Source: Caulobacter sp. CCUG 60055 | GTDB taxonomy: Bacteria; Pseudomonadota; Alphaproteobacteria; Caulobacterales; Caulobacteraceae | Assembly (NCBI RefSeq): GCF_022750545.1 | Contig: NZ_PUIC01000003.1 | Span: 248,001-312,000, forward strand | DNA: 64,000 bases | Reading direction: 5' to 3' | Part shown: in pieces, positions 26,963-37,945 of the stretch | How positions within the stretch are numbered: the stretch's first letter is position 1 | Layout of the letters: each line of letters opens with the position of its first letter | Program-made: the position numbers and the translations under genes | The notes under the pieces: generated by a model | The model's input: only the letters and a program-made list of their open reading frames with translations | What the model was told of the DNA's origin: nothing | The model's database searches: none

Positions 26963-28177
26963 ATGCGCCGCGTCGCAGTCACCGGGATCGGCATCGTCTC
27001 GTCGATCGGCAATAGCGCCAACGAGGTGCTGGCCTCCTTGCGCGACGCCCGCTCGGGCGTGGTCGCCGCGCCGGAATACGCCGAACTGGGCTTCCGCTGC
27101 CGTGTGCACGCCGCGCCCCATATCGACTGGGAGTCGATGGTCGACCGCCGCGCCGCGCGGTTCCTGGCTCCGGGCACGGCCTACGCCCACATCGCCATGG
27201 AGCAGGCCATCGCCGATTCCGGCCTGACCGAGGCCGAGATCTCGCACGAGCGCACCGGCCTGATCGTCGGCTCGGGCGGGCCCTCGACCCGCGCCATCGT
27301 CGCCGCCGCCGACATCACCCGCGAGAAGGGCCCCAAACGCATCGGGCCGTTCGCGGTGCCCAAGGCGATGAGCAGCGGCCCCTCGGCGGTGCTGTCGACC
27401 TGGTTCGAGATCAAGGGGGTCAACTATTCGATCACCTCGGCCTGTTCGACCTCGGCCCACTGCATCGGCGCGGCCGCCGAGCAGATCATGCTGGGCAAGC
27501 AGGACGTCGTCTTCGCCGGCGGCTGCGAGGAGCTGGACTGGAGCCTGTCGAACATGTTCGACGCCATGGGCGCCATGTCGAGCAACTTCAACGACACCCC
27601 CGCCGTGGCCAGCCGCGCCTACGACAAGGACCGCGACGGCTTCGTCATCGCCGGCGGCGCCGGGATCGTGGTGGTCGAGGACCTGGAGCGCGCCAAGGCG
27701 CGCGGGGCCAAGATCTACGCCGAGATCACCGGCTACGCCGCCAATTCCGACGGCTATGACATGGTCGCTCCCTCGGGCGAGGGCGCGACGCGCTGCATGA
27801 GGCTGGCCATGCAGACCGTCGACGGCCCGATCGACTATCTCAATCCGCACGGCACCTCGACGCCGGTGGGCGACCTCAAGGAGATGGAGGCCGTGCGCCA
27901 GGTGTTCGGCGACAAGGCCCCGCTGATCTCGTCGACCAAGTCGCTGACCGGGCACAGCCTGGGCGCGGCCGGCGCGCAGGAGGCGATCTACTGCCTGTTG
28001 ATGCTCAACAACGGCTTCGCCGCCGAGAGCGCCCACATCGAGACCCTCGACCCGGCCTTCGCCGACCTGCCGATCCTGCGCGCGCGCAGGGACGTCGAAC
28101 TGCGCAACGTCATGTCCAACAGCTTCGGCTTCGGCGGCACCAACGCCTGCCTGGTGATGAGCCGCCACGACGGCTGA
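26963..28177 (+). CDS. fabB: 3-oxoacyl-ACP synthase I FabB
   Basis: FabB elongates cis-3-decenoyl-ACP and other acyl-ACPs, committing them to unsaturated fatty acids. The 404-residue protein has the condensing-enzyme triad: Cys161 in [11 protein letters not shown], His296 in [12 protein letters not shown] and His331 in [13 protein letters not shown]. It also shows [11 protein letters not shown] at the N-terminus and [14 protein letters not shown] near the C-terminus. Its position after fabA is the classical fabA-fabB pairing. fabI follows after a 101-base gap, so the third gene may have its own ribosome-binding site but shares the transcript. Confidence 0.96.
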   Translation: MRRVAVTGIGIVSSIGNSANEVLASLRDARSGVVAAPEYAELGFRCRVHAAPHIDWESMVDRRAARFLAPGTAYAHIAMEQAIADSGLTEAEISHERTGLIVGSGGPSTRAIVAAADITREKGPKRIGPFAVPKAMSSGPSAVLSTWFEIKGVNYSITSACSTSAHCIGAAAEQIMLGKQDVVFAGGCEELDWSLSNMFDAMGAMSSNFNDTPAVASRAYDKDRDGFVIAGGAGIVVVEDLERAKARGAKIYAEITGYAANSDGYDMVAPSGEGATRCMRLAMQTVDGPIDYLNPHGTSTPVGDLKEMEAVRQVFGDKAPLISSTKSLTGHSLGAAGAQEAIYCLLMLNNGFAAESAHIETLDPAFADLPILRARRDVELRNVMSNSFGFGGTNACLVMSRHDG

Positions 28178-28278
28178 GGCCGCCCGGCGGAACGGCGGCC
28201 GGGGTTGCCCTGCGCCCCGCCGCCGGTCACAAGGTCTGGGAAGACAACCACGAACCCACCAAGGGGAGCCGGCGACAC

Positions 28279-29097
28279 ATGGCCGACGAAAGCGCGTTTC
28301 CGAAGGGCGACCTGATGCGGGGCAAGAAGGGCCTCGTCATGGGCGTCGCCAACCATCACTCCATCGCCTACGGCATCGCCTCGCAACTGGCGGCCCAGGG
28401 CGCCGAGATGGCCTTCACCTACCAGGGCGAGGCGCTGGAGCGCCGGGTGCGGCCGCTGGCCGAGGCCATCGGCGTCAAGACGCTGATCCCGGCCGACGTC
28501 ACCGACGACGCCTCGATGGACGCCGCCTTCGCCGAAATCGAGAAGTCCCTGGGCACGCTCGATTTCGTGGTCCACTCGATCGCCTTCGCCAACAAGGACG
28601 AGCTCAAGGGCTCGTTCGTCGACAACACCAGCCGCGACAGCTTCCTGCTGGCCATGAACATCTCGGCCTACAGCTTCGTCGACGTGGCTCGCCGATCGGC
28701 CAGGCTGATGCCCAACGGCGGCTCGATGATCTCGATGACCTATCTCGGCTCCGAGCGGGTGATCCCCAACTACAACACCATGGGCGTGGCCAAGGCGGCG
28801 CTGGAGGCGGCGACCCGCTACGTCGCCCGCGACCTCGGCCCGCGCGGCATCCGGGTCAACGCCATCTCGGCCGGGGCCATGCGCACCCTGTCGCTGGCCG
28901 GCATCTCCGGCGGCCGCGGCATGATCGCCCAGGGCCGCGCGTTCAGCGCCCTGAAGGAAGACACCTCGATGGAAGGCGTCGCCGGCGCGGCGCTGTGGCT
29001 GCTGTCGGACCTCGGCCGCTCGACCACGGGCGAGATCGTCCACGTCGACGCCGGCTTCCACATGATCGGCCTGCCGGACGACCTAGCGGAAGGCTGA
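28279..29097 (+). CDS. fabI: Enoyl-ACP reductase FabI (NADH)
   Basis: FabI completes each elongation cycle and is the target of triclosan. The 272-residue protein shows the modified nucleotide motif GVANHHSIAYGIA, the FabI-specific DFVVHSIAFAN, the loop MSMTYLGSERVIPNYNTMGVAKAALEA with the Tyr and the Tyr-x6-Lys pair (Tyr of NYNTMGVAK), then NAISAGAMRTLSLAGI. The residue pattern is FabI rather than FabV or FabL. A GGGGAG sits about 11 bases before the ATG. It is followed by a palindromic repeat with a strong terminator that ends the fab operon. Confidence 0.95.
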   Translation: MADESAFPKGDLMRGKKGLVMGVANHHSIAYGIASQLAAQGAEMAFTYQGEALERRVRPLAEAIGVKTLIPADVTDDASMDAAFAEIEKSLGTLDFVVHSIAFANKDELKGSFVDNTSRDSFLLAMNISAYSFVDVARRSARLMPNGGSMISMTYLGSERVIPNYNTMGVAKAALEAATRYVARDLGPRGIRVNAISAGAMRTLSLAGISGGRGMIAQGRAFSALKEDTSMEGVAGAALWLLSDLGRSTTGEIVHVDAGFHMIGLPDDLAEG

Positions 29098-29108
29098 TCC
29101 CGCGTTGT

Positions 29109-29260
29109 CCCTTCCCCCTCGATGGGGGAAGGGTCGGGGATGGGGGTGAGCGCAAAGCGCTCTTCCGCGTTTGAAGACCGGCGACGCCTCCGTGGGCTTT
29201 CTCCGAGCCGTCCCGCGCGCACCCCCGCCCAACCCTCCCCCATCGAGGGGGAGGGTTTTT
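29109..29260. repeat. MITE-like palindromic intergenic element
   Basis: Two arms of about 35-40 bases (29109-29148 and 29220-29255) are inverted repeats of each other, enclosing about 70 bases. Each arm is itself near-palindromic around a TCGA/ATCGA core (CCCCCTCGATGGGGG type). This layout suggests a small non-autonomous mobile palindrome. The right arm is used as the terminator between fabI and the convergent oxidoreductase gene. No transposase is present. Confidence 0.55.
29231..29260 (+). terminator. Rho-independent terminator of the fabA-fabB-fabI operon
   Basis: An 11-bp perfect stem (29231-29241 with 29247-29257) around a five-base loop is followed by T's on the forward strand (29256-29260). 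It sits four bases before the stop of the convergent oxidoreductase gene. It is the right arm of the palindromic element. Confidence 0.8.
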
Positions 29261-29264
29261 GCAT

Positions 29265-30263
29265 TCAGTCCATCGTCACCACGACCTTGCCCATGGCCTT
29301 GCGGCTGCCGAGCCAGGCGATGGCGTCGCCGGCCTTGGCCAGCGGGAAGCGTTCGGAGACGTGCGGGCGGATCTTGCCGGCGACATAGAGCTCCATCAGC
29401 TCGCGGATGTTCTCCTGGTTGGCCTTGGGGTCGCGGGCGGTGAAGGCGCCCCAGAACACGCCGACGATCTGGCAGCCCTTGAGCAGGGTCAGGTTCAGCG
29501 GGATCTTCGGGATGCCGGCCGGGAAGCCGATGACCAGGAAACGGCCTTCCCAGGCGATCGAGCGCAGGGCCGCCTCGGCGTAGTCGCCGCCGACCGCGTC
29601 GTAGATCACGTCGGCGCCGTCGGGGCCGCAGGCCTCCTTGAACAGGCCGGCCAGGGCCTTGGCCCCGTCCTTGTCGAACGGGCCGGCCGGATAGACCACG
29701 CCGGCGTCGGCGCCGTGCCTGATCGCCAGGTCGACCTTCTCCTGGGTTGAGGCGGCGGCGATCACCCGCGCGCCGGCGGCCTTGCCCAGCTCCACCGCCG
29801 CCAGGCCGACGCCGCCGGCCGCGCCTAGCACCAAGAGGGTCTCGCCCGGCTTCAGCGCCGCCCGCTGCTTCAGCGCATAGTGCGAGGTGCCGTAGGTCAT
29901 GATGAAGGCGGCGGCCTCGTCGAACGGCATCTGGTCGGGAATGGGGATCACCCGGGCGGCGGCGACGTTGAGCTTCTCGGCCATGCCGCCCCAGCCGGTC
30001 GAGCCGATCACCCGCTGGCCGACCTTCAGGTGGGTGACGCCCTCGCCCAGGGCCTCGACCACGCCCGAGACCTCGCCGCCCGGCGAAAACGGCCGCTCGG
30101 GCTTGAACTGATACAGGTCCTGGATCATGAGGACGTCGGGATAGTTGACGCCGCAGGCCTTCACCGACAGCAGCACCTCGCCGGCGCCCGGCGCCGGATC
30201 GGGGCGATCCTCGACCGCGAGGGTTTCCGGGCCCCCGACGCTTTTGCTGAGCACGGCCTTCAT
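29265..30263 (-). CDS. Zinc-independent NADPH:quinone oxidoreductase (QOR-like MDR family)
   Basis: The 332-residue medium-chain dehydrogenase begins MKAVLSKSVGGPETLAVED and contains GEVLLSVKACGVNYPDVLM, the GROES-like PFSPGGEVSGVVEALGEGV, the NADP-binding LVLGAAGGVGLAAVELGKA and RVIAAASTQEKVDLA. The zinc ligands of alcohol dehydrogenases are absent, which fits quinone reductases. Substrate is open. AAGGA lies about eight bases before the ATG. A much longer reverse open frame continues upstream through isoaspartyl peptidase DNA but is only a high-GC shadow. Confidence 0.88.
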   Translation of the reverse strand: MKAVLSKSVGGPETLAVEDRPDPAPGAGEVLLSVKACGVNYPDVLMIQDLYQFKPERPFSPGGEVSGVVEALGEGVTHLKVGQRVIGSTGWGGMAEKLNVAAARVIPIPDQMPFDEAAAFIMTYGTSHYALKQRAALKPGETLLVLGAAGGVGLAAVELGKAAGARVIAAASTQEKVDLAIRHGADAGVVYPAGPFDKDGAKALAGLFKEACGPDGADVIYDAVGGDYAEAALRSIAWEGRFLVIGFPAGIPKIPLNLTLLKGCQIVGVFWGAFTARDPKANQENIRELMELYVAGKIRPHVSERFPLAKAGDAIAWLGSRKAMGKVVVTMD

Positions 30264-30341
30264 GGACGTTTCCTTTTCCAAACGATTGTTCGAAAGCGAC
30301 GCTAGCCCAAGCGCTCGCCCGCGAAAAGACGAGGTTGGAGC

Positions 30342-31220
30342 ATGACCGCGAAAACTGTCGCCATGGCGCTGCACGGCGGCGCCGGAGCCAAGCGCGGCCG
30401 CGACTACGGCCGCGAGATCGCCCATATGCGCACGCTGATCGAGGCGGGGCGCGAGCGGCTGCGCGCCGGCGCTCCGGCCCTGGAGGTGGCGGTCGAGACG
30501 GTGGCGGCCTTGGAGTTGTCGGGCCTCTATGTCGCCGGGCGGGGCGCCTCGCCCAACACCGTCGGCCGCTACGAGCTGGACGCCTGCCTGATGGACGGGG
30601 CCAGCGGCAAGGCCGGTTCGGTCGCCGCCCTGCAGGGGTATCAGAGCCCGATCGCCGTCGCCCGCGCGGTGATGGAGCGCACGCCGCACGTCATGCTGGC
30701 GGGCGACGGCGCCGCCGCCTTCGCCCAGGCCCACGGCATGGCCCCGATCCAGGACGACGCGGCCTGGTTCACCCACGCCGGCCAGGGCGAATCCAACCTG
30801 CCGCCGGGCATGCTGGCCCACGGCACCGTCGGCTGCGTGGTGCGCGACGACCAGGGACGCCTGGCGGCGGCCACCTCGACCGGCGGGGTGTTCTTCAAGC
30901 TGCCCGGCCGGGTGGGCGACAGTCCGATCATCGCCGCCGGCGCCTGGGCCGACGGCCGCTGCGCCGTGTCCTGCACCGGCCAGGGCGAATACTTCATCCG
31001 CGTCGCCGCCGCCGTGCAGGTGGCCCACCGCATGCGTTGGGGCGGCCAGGCCCTGGCCGAGGCGGCGCAGGGGCCGCTGGACGAGATCGCCGCCCTGGGC
31101 GGCGACGGCGGCCTGATCGCGGTCGACGTCGATGGCGATGTCGCCATGCCGTTCGTCTCGCAAGGCATGAAGCGCGCGGCCCTGCTGGCCGACGGGACCA
31201 TCGTGTCGGAGGCGTTCTAG
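30342..31220 (+). CDS. Isoaspartyl peptidase / plant-type L-asparaginase (Ntn hydrolase)
   Basis: The family removes isoaspartyl residues from peptides and self-cleaves to expose a Thr nucleophile. The 292-residue precursor begins MALHGGAGAKRG, includes GRYELDACLMDGASGKAGSVAALQGYQSPI, and the autocleavage motif HGTVGCVV with Thr162 as the new N-terminus of the beta subunit. GRLAAATSTGG and SCTGQGEYFIR follow in the beta subunit. The alpha chain would be about 161 residues and the beta chain about 131. It is cytosolic, with no signal peptide, and diverges from the oxidoreductase. Confidence 0.92.
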   Translation: MTAKTVAMALHGGAGAKRGRDYGREIAHMRTLIEAGRERLRAGAPALEVAVETVAALELSGLYVAGRGASPNTVGRYELDACLMDGASGKAGSVAALQGYQSPIAVARAVMERTPHVMLAGDGAAAFAQAHGMAPIQDDAAWFTHAGQGESNLPPGMLAHGTVGCVVRDDQGRLAAATSTGGVFFKLPGRVGDSPIIAAGAWADGRCAVSCTGQGEYFIRVAAAVQVAHRMRWGGQALAEAAQGPLDEIAALGGDGGLIAVDVDGDVAMPFVSQGMKRAALLADGTIVSEAF

Positions 31221-31223
31221 AAA

Positions 31224-31246
31224 CCCCTCTCCCCACGGGAGAGGGG
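31224..31246. repeat. Intergenic GC hairpin after the isoaspartyl peptidase
   Basis: A perfect 10-bp stem (31224-31233 with 31237-31246) encloses a three-base loop. There is no T-run after it on the forward strand, so it is a poor intrinsic terminator. It could stabilise the 3' end of the upstream mRNA or be a dispersed palindrome. Confidence 0.5.
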
Positions 31247-31337
31247 ACGCGGGCGGCGGCTTTCTTGGCGCCTTTTTGCGGAGGCCGCCCATATCTGCTA
31301 TGAGCACAGCCTTCACGCTCCTTAAGGAAACCCGGTC

Positions 31338-32513
31338 TTGGGCGTCACCCTCGATCTTTCGCGCGCGGCTTCGGACGCAGCGCCGGCGCCCGCGCCGCTG
31401 CAGAACCTGGCCGGCCTGACCCGCGCCAAGCTGCAGGCGGCCCTGGTCGACAGCGGCGCCTGTCCGCCCGAAAAGGCGCGGATGCGCACCAGCCAGATCT
31501 GGCGCTGGATCCACCATGCCGGGGTGACGACCTTCGACGGCATGACCGACGTGGCCAAGGACACCCGCGCCAGGCTGGCCGAACAGTTCGTGGTCGCCCG
31601 GCCCGAAGTGGTCGAGCGCCAGGTCAGCCGCGACGGCACCCGCAAGTGGCTGATCCGCATGGCCCCGGGGGTCGAGGTCGAGACGGTCTACATCCCCGAC
31701 GTCGGCCGGGCCGGGGCGCTGTGCGTGTCGAGCCAGGTCGGCTGCACGCTCAACTGCACCTTCTGCCACACCGGCACCCAGCCCCTGGTGCGCAACCTGA
31801 CCGCCGCCGAGATCGTCGCCCAGGTGCAGGTCGCCAAGGACGATCTGGGCGAATGGCCGTCCGACCGCGAGGACCGCCGCCTGTCGAACGTCGTGTTCAT
31901 GGGCATGGGCGAGCCGCTGTACAATCTCGACGCCGTGGCCGACGCCATGGACATCATCTCCGACAACGAGGGCGTCGCCCTGTCGCGGCGGCGGATCACC
32001 GTCTCGACCAGCGGCGTCGTGCCGGAGCTGAAGGCCCTGGGCGAGCGCACCCAGGCCATGCTGGCTATCTCGCTGCACGCCACCAACGACGCGCTGCGCG
32101 ACAAGCTGGTGCCGTTGAACAGGAAATACCCGATCGCCGAGCTGATGGCGGGCATCAAGGCCTATCCAGGCCTGTCCAACGCCCGGCGGGTGACGTTCGA
32201 ATACGTCATGCTCAAGGGCGTCAACGACAGCCCGGCCGACGCCCGCGCCCTGGTCAACCTGGTCAAGGGCGTGCCGGCCAAGATCAACCTGATCCCGTTC
32301 AATCCGTGGCCGGGCAGCCCTTACGAGTGCTCGGACTGGGCGACCATCGAGGCGTTCGCGGCGGTGGTGAACAAGGCCGGTTACGCCAGCCCGATCCGCA
32401 CCCCGCGCGGCCGCGACATCCTGGCCGCCTGCGGCCAGCTCAAGTCCGAGAGCGAGAAGATCCGCGCCAGCGCCCGGCGCAAGGCCGACCAGGCCGCGTC
32501 CGCGCCGGCCTGA
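31338..32513 (+). CDS. rlmN: Dual-specificity 23S rRNA/tRNA adenine-C2 methyltransferase RlmN
   Basis: This radical-SAM enzyme methylates C2 of A2503 in 23S rRNA and A37 in several tRNAs. The 391-residue protein has the cluster motif Cys136-x3-Cys140-x2-Cys143 ([15 protein letters not shown]), the N-terminal [18 protein letters not shown] accessory domain, [35 protein letters not shown] and [15 protein letters not shown]. The start is TTG: AAGGA is nine bases ahead and the sequence [14 protein letters not shown] matches family N-termini. A conserved Cys near the C-terminus (LAACGQL) is the methyl-cysteine residue. Confidence 0.96.
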   Translation: MGVTLDLSRAASDAAPAPAPLQNLAGLTRAKLQAALVDSGACPPEKARMRTSQIWRWIHHAGVTTFDGMTDVAKDTRARLAEQFVVARPEVVERQVSRDGTRKWLIRMAPGVEVETVYIPDVGRAGALCVSSQVGCTLNCTFCHTGTQPLVRNLTAAEIVAQVQVAKDDLGEWPSDREDRRLSNVVFMGMGEPLYNLDAVADAMDIISDNEGVALSRRRITVSTSGVVPELKALGERTQAMLAISLHATNDALRDKLVPLNRKYPIAELMAGIKAYPGLSNARRVTFEYVMLKGVNDSPADARALVNLVKGVPAKINLIPFNPWPGSPYECSDWATIEAFAAVVNKAGYASPIRTPRGRDILAACGQLKSESEKIRASARRKADQAASAPA

Positions 32514-32596
32514 TCGCGAGACAGCCGCTTGCGCGGCGTCGGCGCGGTGGCGATAAACCGGACGCCAGCTCCCTTAACCGTACGGCGAGACCCGAG

Positions 32597-33034
32597 ATGC
32601 CTTCCCAAGTCCAGGCGATCGCCTCGCCCGAGGTCCAGGCCTTCGCCCACGGCTTCCCGATCACCCTGCTGCACGTGGTGGTCACCGTGTTCATGCTGTT
32701 CGTCGGGGTGACGGCCTACGCCCTTCTGACGCCGCACAAGGAGATCCAGCACATCCGCGAGGGCAACGCCGCCGCGGCGGTGTCGTTCGGCGGGGTCATG
32801 GTCGGGTTGGCCATCCCCTTGGCGATGTCGCTGGCCGCCTCGACCACGGTGGTCGAGATCACCGTCTGGGGCGCGGCGACCATCGTCCTGCAGCTGCTGA
32901 CCTACCGGCTCACCGACATGCTGCTGCGCGGCCTGCCCCAGCGCATCCGCGAGGGCGAGGTCGCCGCCGCCGCCCTGCTGGTCGCGGCCAAGCTGGCCGT
33001 GGCGGTGATCCTGGCCGCCGCCGTGGCCGGCTGA
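32597..33034 (+). CDS. DUF350 family membrane protein
   Basis: The 145-residue product is hydrophobic with about four predicted membrane segments: LLHVVVTVFMLFVGVTAYALL, AVSFGGVMVGLAIPLAMSLA, ITVWGAATIVLQLLTYRL and AAALLVAAKLAVAVILAAAVAG. Between them, HKEIQHIREGNAAAAVSFGG and RLTDMLLRGLPQRIREG are the conserved DUF350 motifs. Function is unknown. The protease gene starts 24 bases after it, so these two are probably cotranscribed. A TTAACC sequence upstream (32575-32580) is a possible half CtrA site. Confidence 0.85.
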   Translation: MPSQVQAIASPEVQAFAHGFPITLLHVVVTVFMLFVGVTAYALLTPHKEIQHIREGNAAAAVSFGGVMVGLAIPLAMSLAASTTVVEITVWGAATIVLQLLTYRLTDMLLRGLPQRIREGEVAAAALLVAAKLAVAVILAAAVAG

Positions 33035-33057
33035 GGGCGGGCGCGGGGGATCGGCGC

Positions 33058-33894
33058 ATGCAGTTCCCCAAGCTCCCCGACTGGTCGGTCTATGCGGCGG
33101 TGGTCGCCGCCCTGTGGATCGCCGCCAGCGGCCGGCAGGAGCGGGCCGACGCCCCGCCGGCCCCGCCGCCGGTGCCGGGGGAGAAGGACGTGCCGATCTC
33201 GCCCGGCTCGCCGTTCGCGCCGGCCAAGGTGCTGGAGGTTCCCGGCCAGGTGGAGACCAACGCCGGGACGGCGTTCTCCCTGGGCGAGCACGGCCTGTGG
33301 CTGACCGCACGGCACGTGATCGACGGCTGCGCGCGCACCGCCATCATCGTCGCCGACGGGCGCGGGGTGGCGGCCCGGGTCAAGGTCTCGACCGCCGTGC
33401 GCGGCGACGTCGCCATCCTGGCCACCGAGGGCGGGTCGGCCGCCCTGCCGCTGGCCGGCGGCCCCGGTCCGCGGCGGGGAGACCGGGCTTTCCATCCCGG
33501 CTTTCCCCAGGGCGGTCCGGGCGAGGCGGCCTCGCGCCTGCTGGGCGAGACCACCTTGCGGGCGCGCGGCCGCGGAGCGCGGGCCCAGCCCGTGCTGGCC
33601 TGGGCCGAGGTCGGCCGCACCGACCGGCTGGAAGGCGGGCTGGCAGGCCTCAGCGGCGCCCCGGCCCTGGACGCCGGCGGCCGGGTGGTGGGGGTGACCA
33701 TCGCCGAGTCGCCCCGTCGCGGCCGCATCTACACCACCACGCCCGCCGCCCTGACCGAGGCCCTGGCCGCCGCCAAGGCCAAGGCCGCGCCCTTCGCGGT
33801 CGGCGAGGCGATCACCACCGACAATTACGGCCGCGTCGCCGACGGCCTGCGTCGCGACCTGCGGGTGGCCCAGGTGGTCTGCCTGGCCGGCTAG
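33058..33894 (+). CDS. Membrane-anchored trypsin-like serine protease
   Basis: The 278-residue product has an N-terminal hydrophobic segment (VYAAVVAALWIAASG) that is probably a signal anchor, then a Pro-rich linker. The protease domain shows the chymotrypsin-type triad: His86 in LTARHVIDGC, Asp117 in GDVAIL and Ser199 in GLSGAPAL, with the oxyanion loop before it. There is no PDZ domain, unlike HtrA/DegP. The tail GEAITTDNYGRVADGLRRDL follows. It lies 24 bases downstream of the DUF350 gene and converges on acs. Substrate is unknown. Confidence 0.82.
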   Translation: MQFPKLPDWSVYAAVVAALWIAASGRQERADAPPAPPPVPGEKDVPISPGSPFAPAKVLEVPGQVETNAGTAFSLGEHGLWLTARHVIDGCARTAIIVADGRGVAARVKVSTAVRGDVAILATEGGSAALPLAGGPGPRRGDRAFHPGFPQGGPGEAASRLLGETTLRARGRGARAQPVLAWAEVGRTDRLEGGLAGLSGAPALDAGGRVVGVTIAESPRRGRIYTTTPAALTEALAAAKAKAAPFAVGEAITTDNYGRVADGLRRDLRVAQVVCLAG

Positions 33895-33916
33895 GCCCGC
33901 CAGGCTTCACGCCGCC

Positions 33917-35860
<1,944 letters not shown>

Positions 35861-35970
35861 ATCGACCTCCCGCCTCTCTTTGTCGGCGGGAGTATGCGAA
35901 GCCGGGCCTGCGGCGCAAGAAGACCAATCGGGAAAGTGCGCGCCGACGCCGGGCCGGCGCGCCGTCGGCG

Positions 35971-36603
35971 TCAGCCCGGCTGCTTGACGTAGCGCAGATA
36001 GGGCTTCTTCTCGTCCCAGCCGGCGGGGAACAGCGCCTTGGCCGCCTCGTTCGACACCGACGGGACGATGATGACGTCCTCGCCGTGCTTCCAGTTCACC
36101 GGCGTCGCCACCTTGTGCTTGTCGGTCAGCTGGATGGAGTCGACGACGCGGAGGATCTCGTCGAAGTTGCGCCCGGTCGAGGCCGGATAGGTCAGGGTCA
36201 GGCGCACCTTGCGGGCCGGGTCGATGACGAACACCGAGCGGACGGTGAAGGTGTCGGACGCCTTGGGGTGGATCATGCCATAGAGGTCGGAGACCTTGCG
36301 GTCGTGGTCGGCGATCAGCGGAAAGTTCAGCCGCGCGCCCTGGGTCTCCTCGATGTCGCGGGACCAGCCGGCGTGGCTGTCGCTGGCGTCGACCGACAGG
36401 CCGATGATCTTGACGCCGCGCCTGTCGAATTCAGGTTTCAGCTTGGCCGCCGCGCCCAGTTCGGTGGTGCAGACGGGGGTGAAGTCCTTGGGGTGCGAGA
36501 ACAGCACCACCCAGCTGTCGCCGGCCCAGTCGTAGAAGTTCAGCGGTCCCTCGGTGGAATCCTGGGTGAAATCGGGAGCGAGGTCGTTCAACTGCAGCGC
36601 CAT
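35971..36603 (-). CDS. 1-Cys peroxiredoxin (Prx6 family)
   Basis: The protein reduces peroxides through a peroxidatic Cys. The 210-residue product has the active site PVCTTE with Cys45, [21 protein letters not shown] in front, and the Prx6-type C-terminal domain ([45 protein letters not shown]). The large C-terminal domain and the lack of a Prx6-style second active Cys fit 1-Cys enzymes, which need an external reductant. It is cytosolic. It diverges from the creatininase-family gene; no OxyR box was identified in the 130 bases between them. Confidence 0.92.
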   Translation of the reverse strand: MALQLNDLAPDFTQDSTEGPLNFYDWAGDSWVVLFSHPKDFTPVCTTELGAAAKLKPEFDRRGVKIIGLSVDASDSHAGWSRDIEETQGARLNFPLIADHDRKVSDLYGMIHPKASDTFTVRSVFVIDPARKVRLTLTYPASTGRNFDEILRVVDSIQLTDKHKVATPVNWKHGEDVIIVPSVSNEAAKALFPAGWDEKKPYLRYVKQPG

Positions 36604-36732
36604 GGGGAGCTCTCCTGCGCTTGAGTGGATGTTTCTCTTATCGGCCCGGCGCGAAAATAGTATGGCCGCTTGGCGGGAGGAAAGCGCGCGACGCGCCCTC
36701 TCCGCTCAAGTTTTCTGCCGGAGCTTCCAGTC

Positions 36733-37497
36733 ATGCTGCTGCACCTGTCCACCTGGCCCGAAATCGAGGCCTTCCTCGGCCGTTCCAAGACGGTGGTGGT
36801 GCCGATCGGCTCCAACGAGCAGCACGGCCCGACGGGTCTGCTCGGCACCGACTGGCTGTGCCCGGAGATCATCGCCCACCACGCCCAGAAAGAGGCCGAC
36901 ATCCTGATCGCGCCGACCTTCAACATCGGCATGGCCCAGCACCATCTGGGCTTTCCCGGCACCATCAGCCTGCGGCCCTCGACCTTCATCGCCGCCATCG
37001 GCGACTGGGCCCGCTCGCTGGCGGCCCACGGCTTCGAGAAGATCTATTTCCTCAACGGCCACGGCGGCAACGTCGCCACCATCGAGGCGGCGTTCTCCGA
37101 GCTCTACGCCGAGGCCAGCTTCGCCCGCCGCCCGCTGGGCTACGCGCTGAAGCTGCGCAACTGGTGGGACCTGCCCGGCGTCGACGCCCTGGCCCGCCGC
37201 CAGTTCCCGACCGGCCACGGCAGCCACGCCACCCCGTCCGAGATCGCCGTGACCCAATGGGCCTATCCCGACGCGATCAAGACGGCGAATTACGCGCCGC
37301 AGATCGCCCCCACCGGCCCGATCCGCGAGGCGTCGGATTTCCGCGCCCGCTTCGCCGACGGCCGCATGGGCTCCGATCCGATCCAGGCGACGCCGGAAAA
37401 GGGCGGCGAACTGGTCGCCCTGGCCGCCAAGGGCCTGATCGAAGAAGTCGCCGCCTTCGGCGCCGAGCCGGCCGTCGCGCCCTATCTGGGCGGCTGA
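36733..37497 (+). CDS. Creatininase family metal-dependent amidohydrolase
   Basis: The 254-residue product shows the family metal motifs: VVVPIGSNEQHGPTGLLGTDWLC holds the Glu-His and Asp ligands, APTFNIGMAQHHLGFPGT a His cluster, and FLNGHGGNVATIEAAF the His-Gly-Gly-Asn loop. GHGSHATPSEIAVTQWAYP provides the last catalytic segment. Such enzymes include creatininase and the formamide hydrolase of F420/riboflavin metabolism; the substrate cannot be told. GGAG lies about nine bases upstream of the ATG. Confidence 0.85.
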   Translation: MLLHLSTWPEIEAFLGRSKTVVVPIGSNEQHGPTGLLGTDWLCPEIIAHHAQKEADILIAPTFNIGMAQHHLGFPGTISLRPSTFIAAIGDWARSLAAHGFEKIYFLNGHGGNVATIEAAFSELYAEASFARRPLGYALKLRNWWDLPGVDALARRQFPTGHGSHATPSEIAVTQWAYPDAIKTANYAPQIAPTGPIREASDFRARFADGRMGSDPIQATPEKGGELVALAAKGLIEEVAAFGAEPAVAPYLGG

Positions 37498-37509
37498 GCC
37501 TTTCCCGCC

Positions 37510-37824
37510 TTACCTGTTCGCCGCCCGCATGATGGCGGCGAGCAGGCCCGGGAAGCGGATCTCGATGTCCTCCAGGCGCGCGGTGCTCAGCACCTCCGCG
37601 CCCTTCTTTTCCGAACAGATCAGGCCGGCCTCGCGCAGCACCCTCAGGTGGTGCGTGCGGGTGCTGCGCGGCATGTCGTACGGGGTCGCGGCCTTGCAGC
37701 TGACCGGGGCGTCGGTCTGGGCGGCGATGGTGCGGAAGACGCCCATGCGGGCCGGGTCGGCCAGGGCGTGCAGCACGCCGGCCAAGGTGACGTCGTCGCG
37801 CTTGGGATGAACGAAAGGCCTCAT
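37510..37824 (-). CDS. ArsR-family transcriptional repressor
   Basis: The 104-residue winged-helix protein reads LAGVLHALADPARMGVFRTIAA, RSTRTHHLRVLREAGLICSEKKGAEVLSTARLEDI, a typical ArsR core. The usual CVC metal motif is missing: the only Cys residues are in VSCKAATP and LICSEKK, so it probably responds to something other than arsenite. It is divergent from the glutathione S-transferase gene with a palindromic operator between them, which suggests it controls both itself and the GST. Confidence 0.85.
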   Translation of the reverse strand: MRPFVHPKRDDVTLAGVLHALADPARMGVFRTIAAQTDAPVSCKAATPYDMPRSTRTHHLRVLREAGLICSEKKGAEVLSTARLEDIEIRFPGLLAAIMRAANR

Positions 37825-37859
37825 GCGTCATAGATCGTCCGAAAAAGTTCGACGCGCAA

Positions 37860-37880
37860 CAGTTCAATAATCTTGAACTG
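37860..37880. promoter_or_regulatory. Perfect palindromic operator between ArsR and GST
   Basis: CAGTTCAA and TTGAACTG are perfect eight-base arms around TAATC. The site lies 36 bases from the ArsR start and 66 bases from the GST start. Another similar half site (AAGTTCGA) is nearby at about 37846. It is the natural target for the adjacent ArsR protein. Confidence 0.65.
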
Positions 37881-37945
37881 CGGGAATTTGGCGCCACTCT
37901 GTCGCTGCGCCGGCTTGAACCGGCGAGCGACAGGAGACCGGAGCG

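Noticed and set aside
29265-32078. 937-codon reverse open frame extending the oxidoreductase upstream
   Set aside because: Only the last 332 codons match the quinone oxidoreductase family; the rest is antisense to the isoaspartyl peptidase and rlmN genes.
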